Shown here: positions 38,896-47,184 of the stretch, piece by piece
How positions within the stretch are numbered: the first letter of the stretch is position 1
Layout of the letters: every line of letters begins with the position of its first letter
DNA from: WHSW01 sp963722175
GTDB lineage: Bacteria > Actinomycetota > Thermoleophilia > Solirubrobacterales > 70-9
DNA: 64,000 bases
Reading direction: 5' to 3'
NCBI GenBank assembly: GCA_963722175.1
Contig: CAVRKA010000006.1
Coordinates: forward strand, 62,001-126,000
Made by a program: the position numbers and the translations under genes
Notes under the pieces: generated by a model
The model's input: only the letters and a program-made list of their open reading frames with translations
Database searches by the model: none
Told to the model about the DNA's origin: nothing

Positions 38896-40134
38896 CTAGG
38901 CCGCAGTCGCCGCCAGCGCCGTCCCGACCCCGGACTCGAACGACTCCAGCGTCGGCTCGATCTCAGCGATCTCGAACCCGTCGCGGACCGCGTCCAGCGT
39001 CTTCAGCCCCTCGCCGGTGATCACGACGACGACGCGCTCGGTGTCGGAGATCGCGCCGGCGTCGGCGAGCTTCGCGAGCACCGCGGTGGTGACGCCCCCG
39101 GCGGTCTCGGTGAAGACGCCTGTGGTCTCGGCCAGCAGCCTGATCCCGGCGCGGATCTCGTCGTCCGTGACCGCCTCGACCGAGCCGCCGCTGTCGCGGG
39201 CGAGCTCGAGCGCGTAGACGCCGTCGGCGGGGTCGCCGATCGCGAGGCTCTTGGCGATCGTGTCCGGGCGTTGCGGCCTGCAGACCTCGTGACCCGCAGC
39301 GAACGCCTCGGCGACCGGGTTGCAGCCGTCGGCCTGGGCGCCGTTGAACGTCGGCAGCTCGCCGTCGACGAGGCCGAGGTCGATCCACTCCCCGAATCCG
39401 CGGGCGATCTTCGTGAACAGCGAGCCCGAGGCGATCGGGCAGACGACCCGGTCGGGCAGCTCCCAGCCGAGCTGCTCGACGGTCTCGTAGGCGATCGTCT
39501 TCGACCCCTCCGCGTAGAACGGCCTCAGGTTGACGTTCACGAACGCCCACGGGCGCTCCTCGGCCAGCTGGGTGCAGAGCCGGTTGACGTCGTCGTAGCT
39601 GCCGTTGACCCCGACCAGCCGGGTGCCGTAGACGCCGGTCGCGAGCAGCTTCTGCTCTTCGAGGTCGGCGGGAACGAAGACGTAGGAGTCGAGTCCCGCC
39701 GCCGCCGCGTGCGCGGCGACAGCGTTCGCGAGGTTGCCGGTCGAGGCGCAGGCGACCGTCTCGAAGCCGAGCTCGCGCGCCTTCGCCAGCGCGACCGCGA
39801 CGACCCGGTCCTTGAACGAGTGGGTCGGGTTGGCGGCGTCGTTCTTGATCCACACCTCGCCGAGGCCAAGGCGCTCGGCGAGCCGATCGGCTCGCAGCAG
39901 CGGCGTGAGGCCGGGCTGCAGGGTGTCGGCCGGGCGCTCGCCGAGCGGCAGGAAGTCCGCGTAACGCCAGATGCTCGACGGGCCGGCCTGGATCTTGCGC
40001 TTCGCCTCCGCGGCGTCGAACCGCGAGTGGTCGTAGGCGACCTCGAGCGGGCCGAAGCAGTGCTCGCAGACGTAGAGCGCCTCGAGCGGATAGTCGGTGC
40101 CGCACTCCTTACAGGTGAGGGTCCTGGGTGCCAT
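38896..40134 (-). CDS. thrC: Threonine synthase-like PLP enzyme under a SAM riboswitch
   Basis: PLP fold-type II enzyme converting O-phosphohomoserine to threonine in characterised relatives. An N-terminal zinc-ribbon-like part has cysteines 8, 11, 23 and 26 (CKEC, CEHC). The PLP lysine is K108 in NPTHSFKDRVV, followed by ASTGNLANA and the glycine-rich SGSLFTKIARGFGEW. 412 aa. ATG at 40134 follows GGAAGGAG. The leader is a SAM-I riboswitch with terminator, unusual for a threonine enzyme; a role in homocysteine formation is possible. Confidence 0.88.
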   Translation of the reverse strand: MAPRTLTCKECGTDYPLEALYVCEHCFGPLEVAYDHSRFDAAEAKRKIQAGPSSIWRYADFLPLGERPADTLQPGLTPLLRADRLAERLGLGEVWIKNDAANPTHSFKDRVVAVALAKARELGFETVACASTGNLANAVAAHAAAAGLDSYVFVPADLEEQKLLATGVYGTRLVGVNGSYDDVNRLCTQLAEERPWAFVNVNLRPFYAEGSKTIAYETVEQLGWELPDRVVCPIASGSLFTKIARGFGEWIDLGLVDGELPTFNGAQADGCNPVAEAFAAGHEVCRPQRPDTIAKSLAIGDPADGVYALELARDSGGSVEAVTDDEIRAGIRLLAETTGVFTETAGGVTTAVLAKLADAGAISDTERVVVVITGEGLKTLDAVRDGFEIAEIEPTLESFESGVGTALAATAA

Positions 40135-40167
40135 CGATGAAACTCCTTCCGATTCCATTTGTCCCGT

Positions 40168-40198
40168 AAAAAAACCTCTGCTTGTTGCGAGCAGAGGT
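40168..40198 (-). terminator. Intrinsic terminator of the SAM riboswitch
   Basis: Minus-strand stem ACCTCTGCT / AGCAGAGGT (40198-40190 and 40182-40174) with a 7-base loop, followed by seven T residues to 40168. It lies between the aptamer and the thrC start, the standard expression platform. Confidence 0.9.
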
Positions 40199-40212
40199 CC
40201 GGAATCGGACTT

Positions 40213-40333
40213 CCACTCACATCTCCCAGGCTCTTCGCCTGCTGGAATTGGCACCTACTCCGTGGATCTCGCGATCCTCGGCGGTTGCCGGGGTTTCATC
40301 GGGCCAGTCCCTCCACCCCTCTGGATGCAGTGG
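40213..40333 (-). promoter_or_regulatory. SAM-I (S-box) riboswitch aptamer
   Basis: Minus-strand P1 arms CCACTGCATC (from 40333) and GATG-TG-AGTGG (to 40213). Between them are the invariant S-box segments AGGGGTGGAGGGACTGGCCC, GATGAAACCC and GGCAACC, then GGTGCCAATTCC. The GCAGGCGAAGAGCCTG hairpin and GGGAGATG complete it. These match SAM-I. High SAM should favour the downstream terminator and shut thrC off. Confidence 0.95.
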
Positions 40334-40445
40334 GTATGTGGCGAGCACGATAACAAAGCTGCGAGATAGGTTGCGTCGATCACCTGGACGGTCGCGTACC
40401 CTGTCGCCCGGACCATGAACGAGCCCACGAGCGAGACGAGCAACG

Positions 40446-41450
40446 ATGCCGAGCCTTCCAAAGCCCAGGCTGCGCCGCCAACGCGGCGTCGATCTCGCGG
40501 CCCCGACTGAGCCCCTAGAGCGCCAGCCTCAGGTCGAGACCGTCCAGGGATCCGGCCTTCGCTGGGTCAACATCGAGCGCCCGACGCCGATCGAGTGCGC
40601 CTGGCTGGAGGAGCAGTTCGACTTCCACGCGCTCGACTTCGAGGACGTCCTCTCGCGCAACCAGCGGCCGAAGATCGACGAGTACCCCACCTACCTCTTC
40701 ATCGTCCTGCACTTCCCGGTCTTCGATCGCAACGTCGGGCGGCTGAACGCCGGCGAGCTCGACATCTTCGTCGGCCGCGACTTCCTGGTCACGATCCCGA
40801 ACCAGCCGCTCCAGCCGGTCGAGTACCTGTTCGAGCGCGTCCGCCAGAAGGAGGAGCTGCGCGACCAGCTGTTCTCCCGCGGCTCGGGATACCTGCTGTA
40901 CCGGATCATCGACGACGCCTTCGACTACTGCTTCCCGATGCTGCGCAAGATCGGCAACAAGCTCGACGCGCTCGAGGACGAGATCTTCGAGGGCCGCTCC
41001 GAGGACATCGTCCGCGACATCTCCAACGCGAAGCAGGAGATCATCAACTTCCGCAAGGTGATTCGCCCGCAACGGCCGGTGCTCCGCGACCTCGAGAAGC
41101 TCGAGCAGCCCTTCCTCGCCCCCGAGGGCGGCGAGCTGGAGCTCTACTTCGAGGACGTTGGCGACTCGCACGAGCGCATCTGGGACATGCTCGAGAACTA
41201 CAAGGAGGTCGCCGAGGCCCTCGAGGAGACGAACGAGTCCTACATCTCCCACCGGGTGAACGACATCCTGCGCGTGCTCACGTCGATCAGCGTCATCGTC
41301 CTCCCGCTGACCCTCATCGCCAGCATCTGGGGGATGAACGTCGGCGTCCCCGGCGAGGGCGACACGACTGACTTCTACGTGATCGTCGGCGCGATGCTCG
41401 TCCTGCTGCTCGGGATGGTCGCCTACTTCCGCCGCCGCGGCTGGCTCTGA
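40446..41450 (+). CDS. corA: CorA-family magnesium/cobalt transporter
   Basis: Pentameric inner-membrane divalent-cation channel. A large cytoplasmic N-terminal domain (LRWVNIERPTPIECAWLEEQF to the long KLDALEDEIFEGRSEDIVRDISNAKQEIINFRK helix) precedes two C-terminal membrane helices. The selectivity motif is WGMNVG (GMN), followed by a second helix (FYVIVGAMLVLLLGMVAYF) and a basic RRRGWL end. 334 aa. It is divergent from thrC; no M-box is seen in its leader. Confidence 0.94.
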   Translation: MPSLPKPRLRRQRGVDLAAPTEPLERQPQVETVQGSGLRWVNIERPTPIECAWLEEQFDFHALDFEDVLSRNQRPKIDEYPTYLFIVLHFPVFDRNVGRLNAGELDIFVGRDFLVTIPNQPLQPVEYLFERVRQKEELRDQLFSRGSGYLLYRIIDDAFDYCFPMLRKIGNKLDALEDEIFEGRSEDIVRDISNAKQEIINFRKVIRPQRPVLRDLEKLEQPFLAPEGGELELYFEDVGDSHERIWDMLENYKEVAEALEETNESYISHRVNDILRVLTSISVIVLPLTLIASIWGMNVGVPGEGDTTDFYVIVGAMLVLLLGMVAYFRRRGWL

Positions 41451-41472
41451 GCCATCCGTAAGCTGCCGCCGT

Positions 41473-41970
41473 GTGGCCAACCAGCGGATCTGGGCGCCCT
41501 GGCGCCTCGAATACGTGAAGGACGCGTCCAAGGACTCCGAGCTCGAGTGCATCTTCTGCTCGAAGCCGGCCGAGAATGACGATGAGGCGAACCTGATCGT
41601 CCACCGCGGCGAGCGCTGCTTCGTGATCCTCAACCTGTTCCCGTACACGAACGGGCATCTGATGGTCGCCCCCTACGACCACCTCTCGTCGCTCGCCGAT
41701 CTCGACCTCGAGACCAGCGCCGAGATGATGGGGCTAACCCAGCGGGCGATCCGTGTGCTGGAGGACAAGTACGCGCCGCACGGCTACAACGTCGGCGTCA
41801 ACCAGGGCCGGGTCGCCGGCGCCGGGGTCGAGCACCACATCCACATGCACGTCGTACCGCGCTGGGGCGGGGACACCAACTTCATGCCGGTGCTCGGCGA
41901 CACGCGCGTCATGCCGCAGTCGCTCGAGGACAGCTACGCGACCCTCAAGGGCACGTTCGATGAGAGGTAA
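41473..41970 (+). CDS. HIT-family hydrolase, Ap4A phosphorylase-like
   Basis: A 165-aa histidine-triad nucleotide hydrolase/transferase. WAPWRLEYVK at the start and CIFCSKP give the actinobacterial AP4A phosphorylase-like subgroup. HIT motif EHHIHMHVVPRW near residue 121 contains the catalytic central histidine. FPYTNGHLMVAPYDHLSSL is typical. GTG start at 41473, 22 nt after corA. Downstream, the palindromic repeat begins three bases after its TAA. Confidence 0.9.
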   Translation: MANQRIWAPWRLEYVKDASKDSELECIFCSKPAENDDEANLIVHRGERCFVILNLFPYTNGHLMVAPYDHLSSLADLDLETSAEMMGLTQRAIRVLEDKYAPHGYNVGVNQGRVAGAGVEHHIHMHVVPRWGGDTNFMPVLGDTRVMPQSLEDSYATLKGTFDER

Positions 41971-41972
41971 AC

Positions 41973-42010
41973 CCCGGCACCCCCGCAGGCGAAGCCGAGG
42001 AGGTGGCCGG
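41973..42010. repeat. 38-bp palindromic repeat, intergenic copy
   Basis: Same 38 bases as 23864-23901, filling nearly all of the 42-nt gap between the HIT gene stop and manB's GTG. It contains GAGGAGGTGG, which lies 8-12 nt before manB and may serve as its ribosome-binding site. Confidence 0.85.
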
Positions 42011-42012
42011 GA

Positions 42013-43380
42013 GTGTCTGTGAGGCCCGAGATCTTCAAGGCGTACGACATCCGCGGCCTCTACGGCGCGGAGATGGACGGCGAGGTCGCCCACCTGGTCG
42101 GACGGGCGTTCACGCGGGTGCTCGCCGACCTGCGCGGCAAGCGGACCACCGAGCTTCGCGTCGGGCTCGGGCGCGACATGCGCCTGCAGGCGCCGGAGAT
42201 GGCGGGGCGGGTGCGCGACGGAATCGTCGCCGAGGGCGCGACCGTGATCGACGCCGGCATGGTCGGAACCGAGATGCTCTATTTCCTGGTCGGGTCGCAC
42301 GAGCTGGACGGCGGGGCGATGGTCACCGCCTCGCACAACCCGAAGGCCTACACCGGCGTCAAGCTCGTCCGCGAGGGCGCGCTCGCGCTGTCCGGCGACG
42401 CCGGGATCGGCGAGATCCGCGATCTCATCCTCAGCGGCCTGCCGGAGCCGCCCGGTGGCGGCGAGATCGAGGCGGTCGACATCTACGACGACTTTCACCG
42501 CCACGCGCTCGCGACGATCGACGTCAAGGACGTAAAGCCGCTGAAGGTGGTCGTCGACGGCGGCAACGGGATGGCGGGACCGATGGTCGGGCCGCTGCTC
42601 GAACGCCTCGGCCTGGACCTCGTCGAGACCTACTGGGTACCCGACGGCGAATTTCCCGACCACGAGCCGAACCCGCTCCTGCCCGAGAACCGCCAGTTCA
42701 TCATCGACCGGGTGCTCGACGAGGGGGCCGACCTCGGGATCGCCTGGGACGGCGACGCCGATCGCTGCTTCTTCATCGACGACAGCGGCGAGTTCGTCGA
42801 CGGCGACTTCTTGACCGCGCTGCTCGCCCGCCGTGTGCTCGCCAAGCATCCGGGCGCCGCGATCCTCTACGACGTCCGCGCGAGTCGCGCCGTCCCTGAC
42901 ACGGTCACCAGCCTGGGCGGGAGCGCGCACGTCAACCGCGTCGGCCACGCGTTCTTCAAGCAGGCGATGCGCGAGCACGACGCGGCCTTCGGCGGTGAGG
43001 TCTCGGGCCATTACTACTTCCGCGAGTTCTGGTGCGCCGACTCCGGCACGCTGCCGGCGCTACTGGTGCTCGAGCTGCTCGGGGTCGAGGAGCGGGCCCT
43101 CTCGGAGCTGGTCGGCGAGTTCCGGAGCCGCTACTTCATCTCCGGCGAGATCAACTCGGAGGTCGCCGACCAGGAGGCGAAGATGAACGAGATCGCCGAT
43201 GCCAACCCGGACGCGGAGGTCAGCTGGCTCGACGGGGTCTCGGTCGACTACCCCGACTGGCACTTCAACGTCCGCCCCTCGAACACGGAGCCGCTGCTGC
43301 GCCTCAACCTCGAGTCGCTGATCTCGCGCGAGCACATGGAGCAGAAGCGCGACGAGGTCCTCGAGCTGATCCGTCAATGA
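42013..43380 (+). CDS. manB: Phosphomannomutase/phosphoglucomutase
   Basis: Interconverts hexose-6-phosphate and hexose-1-phosphate. N-terminal FKAYDIRGLYG, active-site phosphoserine loop VTASHNP (about S106), metal-binding DGDADRCFF near residue 247, sugar-binding GGEVSGHYYF and the C-terminal phosphate site VRPSNTEPLLRL. 455 aa. GTG start at 42013. It overlaps the MBL gene start by four bases. It can feed GDP-mannose or glucose-1-phosphate routes such as the rfbF-like step. Confidence 0.93.
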   Translation: MSVRPEIFKAYDIRGLYGAEMDGEVAHLVGRAFTRVLADLRGKRTTELRVGLGRDMRLQAPEMAGRVRDGIVAEGATVIDAGMVGTEMLYFLVGSHELDGGAMVTASHNPKAYTGVKLVREGALALSGDAGIGEIRDLILSGLPEPPGGGEIEAVDIYDDFHRHALATIDVKDVKPLKVVVDGGNGMAGPMVGPLLERLGLDLVETYWVPDGEFPDHEPNPLLPENRQFIIDRVLDEGADLGIAWDGDADRCFFIDDSGEFVDGDFLTALLARRVLAKHPGAAILYDVRASRAVPDTVTSLGGSAHVNRVGHAFFKQAMREHDAAFGGEVSGHYYFREFWCADSGTLPALLVLELLGVEERALSELVGEFRSRYFISGEINSEVADQEAKMNEIADANPDAEVSWLDGVSVDYPDWHFNVRPSNTEPLLRLNLESLISREHMEQKRDEVLELIRQ

Positions 43381-44453
43381 CGGACCCTGCCGGCGCGGAC
43401 GCGAAGCGGAGCAGCCGGCAGGGTGAGATTGACCTCGCCGAGGCGCGCGAGGCCGGGATCGTCCGGCTGCGGATCCCGACCCCGTTCGCGGTCGGGCGGG
43501 TCAATTGCTACCTGCTGGAGGACGACCCGCTGACCCTGGTCGACACCGGCCCGAATTCGGGCAAATCGCTCGACGAGCTCCAGCGCCAGCTCGACGAGGC
43601 CGGGCACGCGATCGAGGAGCTCGAGCTGATCGTGATCACCCACCAGCACATCGATCACCTCGGCCTGGTCGAGATCATCGCCTCGCACTCCGGCGCCGAG
43701 GTCGCGGCGATCGACGTCGTCGTCCCGTTCGTCGAGCGCTACGGCGACGACAGCGAACGCGACGACGAGTTCGCCGGCGGGCTGATGCGCCGCTACGGGA
43801 TTCCCGAGGACGTCGTCGGCGCGCTGCGCAGCGTCTCGGCGAGCTTCCGGGGCTGGGGCGCGGCGGCGACGGTGACCCGACCGCTCGCCGACGGCGAGCT
43901 GCTCGAGCTTCGCGACCGCACGCTCGAGGTCCAGCACCGGCCCGGCCACAGCCCCTCCGACACCGTGTTCTGGGACGCCGAGCGGCGGATCCTGATCTGC
44001 GCCGACCACCTGATCGCCCACATCTCCTCGAACCCACTCCTCTCCCGGCCACTGGACGGCTCACACGACCGCCCCCAGGCACTCATCACCTACCTGCGCT
44101 CGCTGGCGCTGACCCGCGAGCTCCCGGCGCGGATCCTGCTGCCCGGGCACGGCGAGCCGATCACCGACCACGTCCCCCTGATCGACGAGCGCTTCGAGAT
44201 GCACCGCCGCCGGGCCAAGCGGATGCAGAAACTGATCACCGAGCGGCCGCGGACCGCCTACGAGCTCGCCCAGGAGATGTGGGGCAACGTCGCCGTCACC
44301 CAGGCCTTCCTCACCCTCTCGGAGGTCGTCGGCCACGTCGACCTGCTGATCGAGGCGGAGCTCGTACGCGAGGTCGAGGACGGCGCCGTGGTTCGCTTCG
44401 AGGCGACGGGTGCGACGGGTGAGATCGCGATCCCGCCTACGATCACACCGTGA
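43377..44453 (+). CDS. Metallo-beta-lactamase-fold hydrolase
   Basis: A 358-residue MBL-fold protein. After a 20-residue N-terminal extension come FAVGRVNCYLLEDDPLTLVDTGPN, the zinc motif THQHIDHLG (HxHxDH), QHRPGHSPSD, ICADHLIAH and LLPGHGEPITDH. A C-terminal winged-helix part (RMQKLITERPRTAYELAQEM) is as in LACTB2/glyoxalase II-like proteins. Substrate unknown. The N-terminal extension (MTDPAGADAKRSSRQGEI) is encoded by a palindromic element, so the native start may have been replaced. Overlaps manB and the lipid kinase. Confidence 0.87.
   Translation: MTDPAGADAKRSSRQGEIDLAEAREAGIVRLRIPTPFAVGRVNCYLLEDDPLTLVDTGPNSGKSLDELQRQLDEAGHAIEELELIVITHQHIDHLGLVEIIASHSGAEVAAIDVVVPFVERYGDDSERDDEFAGGLMRRYGIPEDVVGALRSVSASFRGWGAAATVTRPLADGELLELRDRTLEVQHRPGHSPSDTVFWDAERRILICADHLIAHISSNPLLSRPLDGSHDRPQALITYLRSLALTRELPARILLPGHGEPITDHVPLIDERFEMHRRRAKRMQKLITERPRTAYELAQEMWGNVAVTQAFLTLSEVVGHVDLLIEAELVREVEDGAVVRFEATGATGEIAIPPTITP
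43384..43424. repeat. Palindromic element at the 5' end of the MBL gene
   Basis: Perfect 11-base arms ACCCTGCCGGC (43384-43394) and GCCGGCAGGGT (43414-43424) around the core GCGGACGCGAAGCGGAGCA. It starts four bases after the manB stop codon and is translated as part of the MBL protein. Confidence 0.8.
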
Positions 44454-45460
44454 GTGCAGCGACCGCGACCCCCGAGCGAGTCGCCACGTCGTCGAACGGC
44501 GGCGGCGAGCCGGCGCGCCCGCGCAAGAAGCGGATGCTGATCATCGTCAACCCGTATGCGACCACCGTCTCGGACCGGCTCAAGAACCTGGTCGTCTACG
44601 CGCTACAGGGCCGCTACGAGGTCGAGGCGGTCTCGACCGAGGCCCAGAACCACGCCACGGAGATCGGGCGCGAGGCGATCGACGGCGGCTATGACCTGGT
44701 CGTCGCCTTCGGCGGTGACGGGACGCTGAACGAGATCGCCAACGGACTCGCCGGCACCGACGTGCCGGTCTCGGTCCTGCCCGGCGGCTCGACCAACGTC
44801 GTCGCCCGCACGCTCGGGATCCCCAACGACGTCGTCGACGCGACCGAGCACCTGCTCGGGCTCGCCGACAGCTTCAGTCCGCGGAAGATCGACCTCGGGA
44901 TCGCCAACGGCCGCCGCTTCGTGTTCAGCTGCGGGTCGGGCCTCGACGCCTCGGCGGCGATGCGAGTCGACCAGCGGCCGAAGATGAAGGCGCGAGCCGG
45001 CCCCTACTTCTACACCTGGGTAGCGGTCACCTCGTTCTACCGCGACTACCTGCGCAACCCGGTCCGGATGCGGCTCGAGACCGGCGGCGAGACGTCCGAC
45101 GGGGTCACGGTCCTGGCCCAGAACTCCGATCCGTTCACCTACTTCGGCAACCGCCCGGTGCGGGTCTGCGAGGGCGTCGCCGTCGACGACGGCACGCTCT
45201 CGATCGGGGTCCTGCGCCGCGCCGCGCAGCGCGACATGGGCCCGATCATCACGCGGGTGCTGTCCGAGGGCCTGCGCGCCTCCCGCCACCGCCAGATCGA
45301 CCACTTCGACGACGTCACCGAGGCCCGCGTGACCTCGGTCTCAACCGACGCCGAGGGCGTGGCGAGGCCGTTTCCGATCCAGGTCGACGGCGACTACATC
45401 GGCGCCCACGCCGAGCTCGAGCTGGCGATCGACCCGGGTGCGCTGACGGTCGTTGCCTGA
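44450..45460 (+). CDS. Diacylglycerol kinase-family lipid kinase
   Basis: ATP-dependent lipid kinase of the YegS/DgkB group. An N-terminal linker rich in Ala/Gly/Arg precedes LIIVNPYATT; the nucleotide motif is VVAFGGDGTLNEIANGL (about residue 87), then LPGGSTNVVARTLG and FSCGSGLDA. The C-terminal beta domain ends in FPIQVDGDYIG. 336 aa. GTG start at 44450 overlaps the MBL stop. Probably phosphorylates diacylglycerol or a related membrane lipid. Confidence 0.9.
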   Translation: MSAATATPERVATSSNGGGEPARPRKKRMLIIVNPYATTVSDRLKNLVVYALQGRYEVEAVSTEAQNHATEIGREAIDGGYDLVVAFGGDGTLNEIANGLAGTDVPVSVLPGGSTNVVARTLGIPNDVVDATEHLLGLADSFSPRKIDLGIANGRRFVFSCGSGLDASAAMRVDQRPKMKARAGPYFYTWVAVTSFYRDYLRNPVRMRLETGGETSDGVTVLAQNSDPFTYFGNRPVRVCEGVAVDDGTLSIGVLRRAAQRDMGPIITRVLSEGLRASRHRQIDHFDDVTEARVTSVSTDAEGVARPFPIQVDGDYIGAHAELELAIDPGALTVVA

Positions 45461-45896
45461 GGCGAGCCCTCGCAAGGACTGCTTGTTCTGCTCGATCGTC
45501 GCCGGCGAGACGCCGGCCGAGATCGTGTTCGAGGATGACGTCTCGCTCGCCTTCCTCGACGTCCGCCCCGTCTTTCACGGCCACAGCCTGCTCGTCCCTC
45601 GGACGCACATCGAAACGCTCGGCGACCTCCCCAACGAGCTGATCGAGCCCTACTTCCGCAACGCGCGGCTGCTCTCACTCGCGGTCCGCGACGCGATGGG
45701 GGCGCAGGGCTCCTTCGTGGCGATCAACAACGTCGTCAGCCAGTCGGTGCCACACCTGCACACTCACATCGTTCCGCGGGTGAAGAAGGACGGCCTGCGC
45801 GGCTTCTTCTGGCCGCGGACCAAATACGAGCACGACGAGCACGCGGCAGAGACGGCGGCGAAGGTGCGCAACGCGGTCGCGGCGCTGGCTCGGTAA
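45453..45896 (+). CDS. HIT-family protein, HinT-like
   Basis: A 147-aa purine-nucleotide phosphoramidase-type protein. CLFCSIVAGETPAEIVFEDD, FLDVRPVFHGHSLLVPRTHIETLGDL and the triad VPHLHTHIVPR near residue 105, then a FFWPRTKY C-terminus. TTG start at 45453 overlaps the lipid kinase stop. Second HIT gene within 4 kb; the two differ clearly in subgroup. Confidence 0.9.
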   Translation: MPEASPRKDCLFCSIVAGETPAEIVFEDDVSLAFLDVRPVFHGHSLLVPRTHIETLGDLPNELIEPYFRNARLLSLAVRDAMGAQGSFVAINNVVSQSVPHLHTHIVPRVKKDGLRGFFWPRTKYEHDEHAAETAAKVRNAVAALAR

Positions 45897-45910
45897 AACT
45901 CGGCGGACCG

Positions 45911-46786
45911 ATGTCGATCAGCACGGCGTTGGGGGAACAACGGACCGTCGAGGTCCCCGCGGGACAGATCGCCTACCGCGAGCGTGGCGAGGGCAGGCCG
46001 GTCGTCTTCGTCCACGGCGTCGGCGTCAACGGCGACCTGTGGCGCAACGTCGCCCCCCGCTTCGCCGGCGAGCACCGCTGCATTGCGCCCGACCTGCCGC
46101 TCGGATCGCACTCGCATCCACTCCGCGAGGGCACCGACCTCTCGCTCCCCGGCCTCGCGCAGATCGTCGCCGACCTGCTCGACGCGCTCGATCTCGACGA
46201 TGTCGTGATCGTCGCCAACGACACCGGCGGCGCGATCGCCCAGTGGCTGGTCGGCCACTACGCGGAGCGGATCGGCGGGCTCGTCCTCACCTCCTGCGAC
46301 GCGTTCGAGAAGTTCCCGCCGACGCCACAGCGCTACCTGGAGATCGCCGGCCGCTCGCCGGCGCTGATGTGGCTGGTCGCCTCGACGGTGCGGTTCAAGT
46401 TCGTCCAGCGCCTGCCGACGGCCTACGGCTGGGTGACCAGCGAGCCGATCGAGCCGGCGATCATGCGCTCCTACACCGACCCGATCCGCACCAACCGCGG
46501 CGTCCGCCGCGACCTTGCACGCCTGCTGCGCGCCGTCGACACGCGCTTCACCTTCAACGCCGCCGAGAGCCTGCCGCACTTCAACCGGCCCGCGCTCGTG
46601 CTCTGGGCCGAGCACGACAAGATCTTCCCGCGCGAGCACGGCCGGCGGCTGGCCGAGCTGCTGCCGCAGGGCGAGTTCGAGCTCGTATCCGACAGCCGCA
46701 CCTTCATCCCCGAGGAGCAGCCCGAGCGCCTGGTGGAGGCGATCCGCAAGTTCCTGGTCGCGCACGCGCCGGTGGAGGCGAGCTAG
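45911..46786 (+). CDS. Alpha/beta hydrolase with a replaced catalytic histidine
   Basis: A 291-aa alpha/beta-hydrolase. VVFVHGVGVNGDLWRNVAP, nucleophile aspartate in VIVANDTGGAIAQWL, acid in LVLWAEHDKIFP. Where the catalytic histidine is expected, the sequence is SDSRTFIPEEQPERL, with Thr at that place. Related actinobacterial proteins may share this, so the enzyme could use another base or be non-catalytic. ATG at 45911; converges with the VOC gene, the stop codons overlapping. Confidence 0.8.
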   Translation: MSISTALGEQRTVEVPAGQIAYRERGEGRPVVFVHGVGVNGDLWRNVAPRFAGEHRCIAPDLPLGSHSHPLREGTDLSLPGLAQIVADLLDALDLDDVVIVANDTGGAIAQWLVGHYAERIGGLVLTSCDAFEKFPPTPQRYLEIAGRSPALMWLVASTVRFKFVQRLPTAYGWVTSEPIEPAIMRSYTDPIRTNRGVRRDLARLLRAVDTRFTFNAAESLPHFNRPALVLWAEHDKIFPREHGRRLAELLPQGEFELVSDSRTFIPEEQPERLVEAIRKFLVAHAPVEAS

Positions 46787-47184
46787 AAATCGCGGCGGCC
46801 GGCGAGCCGCTCGTCGGCGCCCGGCCGGGTGAGCTCGTAGAGCGCGATCCGCTGGCCGCCGGGCGTCCGCAGGGTGGCGCCGGGGCCGTGCGGGATCCCG
46901 AACCGCACCTCGACCTCGAGCCCGCGGCCCTCGAGCTCGGCGAGCTTCGCCTCGAGGTCGTCGACCCGGTGCACGAGCAGCGGCTGCTCGTCGGGACCCA
47001 GATGCTCGGCGAGGAGCAGTCGCGGGCCCTCGGCGACCCTCACCTCGGCGACCCTGGTCCCGAACGCCTCGATCGCAAAGCCCACCTCGCCGCCGAGCAC
47101 CTCGGTGTAGAACGTGAGGTCGCGGGCGACGTCGGTGCTCGGCAGGTAGACGAAGTCGAGCTCGCCGAGCGGTTCGCCCGCCAC
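46783..47184 (-). CDS. VOC-family protein
   Basis: A 133-residue glyoxalase-fold protein: LDFVYLPSTDVARDLTFYTEVLGGEVGFAIEAFGTRVAEVRV, then the second module VHRVDDLEAKLAELEGRGLEVE with IPHGPGATLRTPGGQRIALYEL. Substrate unknown. GTG at 47184 overlaps the glycosyltransferase TAG by one base, so it is the last gene of the recJ-relA-glycosyltransferase run. Confidence 0.82.
   Translation of the reverse strand: MAGEPLGELDFVYLPSTDVARDLTFYTEVLGGEVGFAIEAFGTRVAEVRVAEGPRLLLAEHLGPDEQPLLVHRVDDLEAKLAELEGRGLEVEVRFGIPHGPGATLRTPGGQRIALYELTRPGADERLAGRRDF

Noticed and set aside
40213..40333. A T-box leader for thrC
   Set aside because: No specifier loop or T-box sequence; all S-box invariant segments are present instead.
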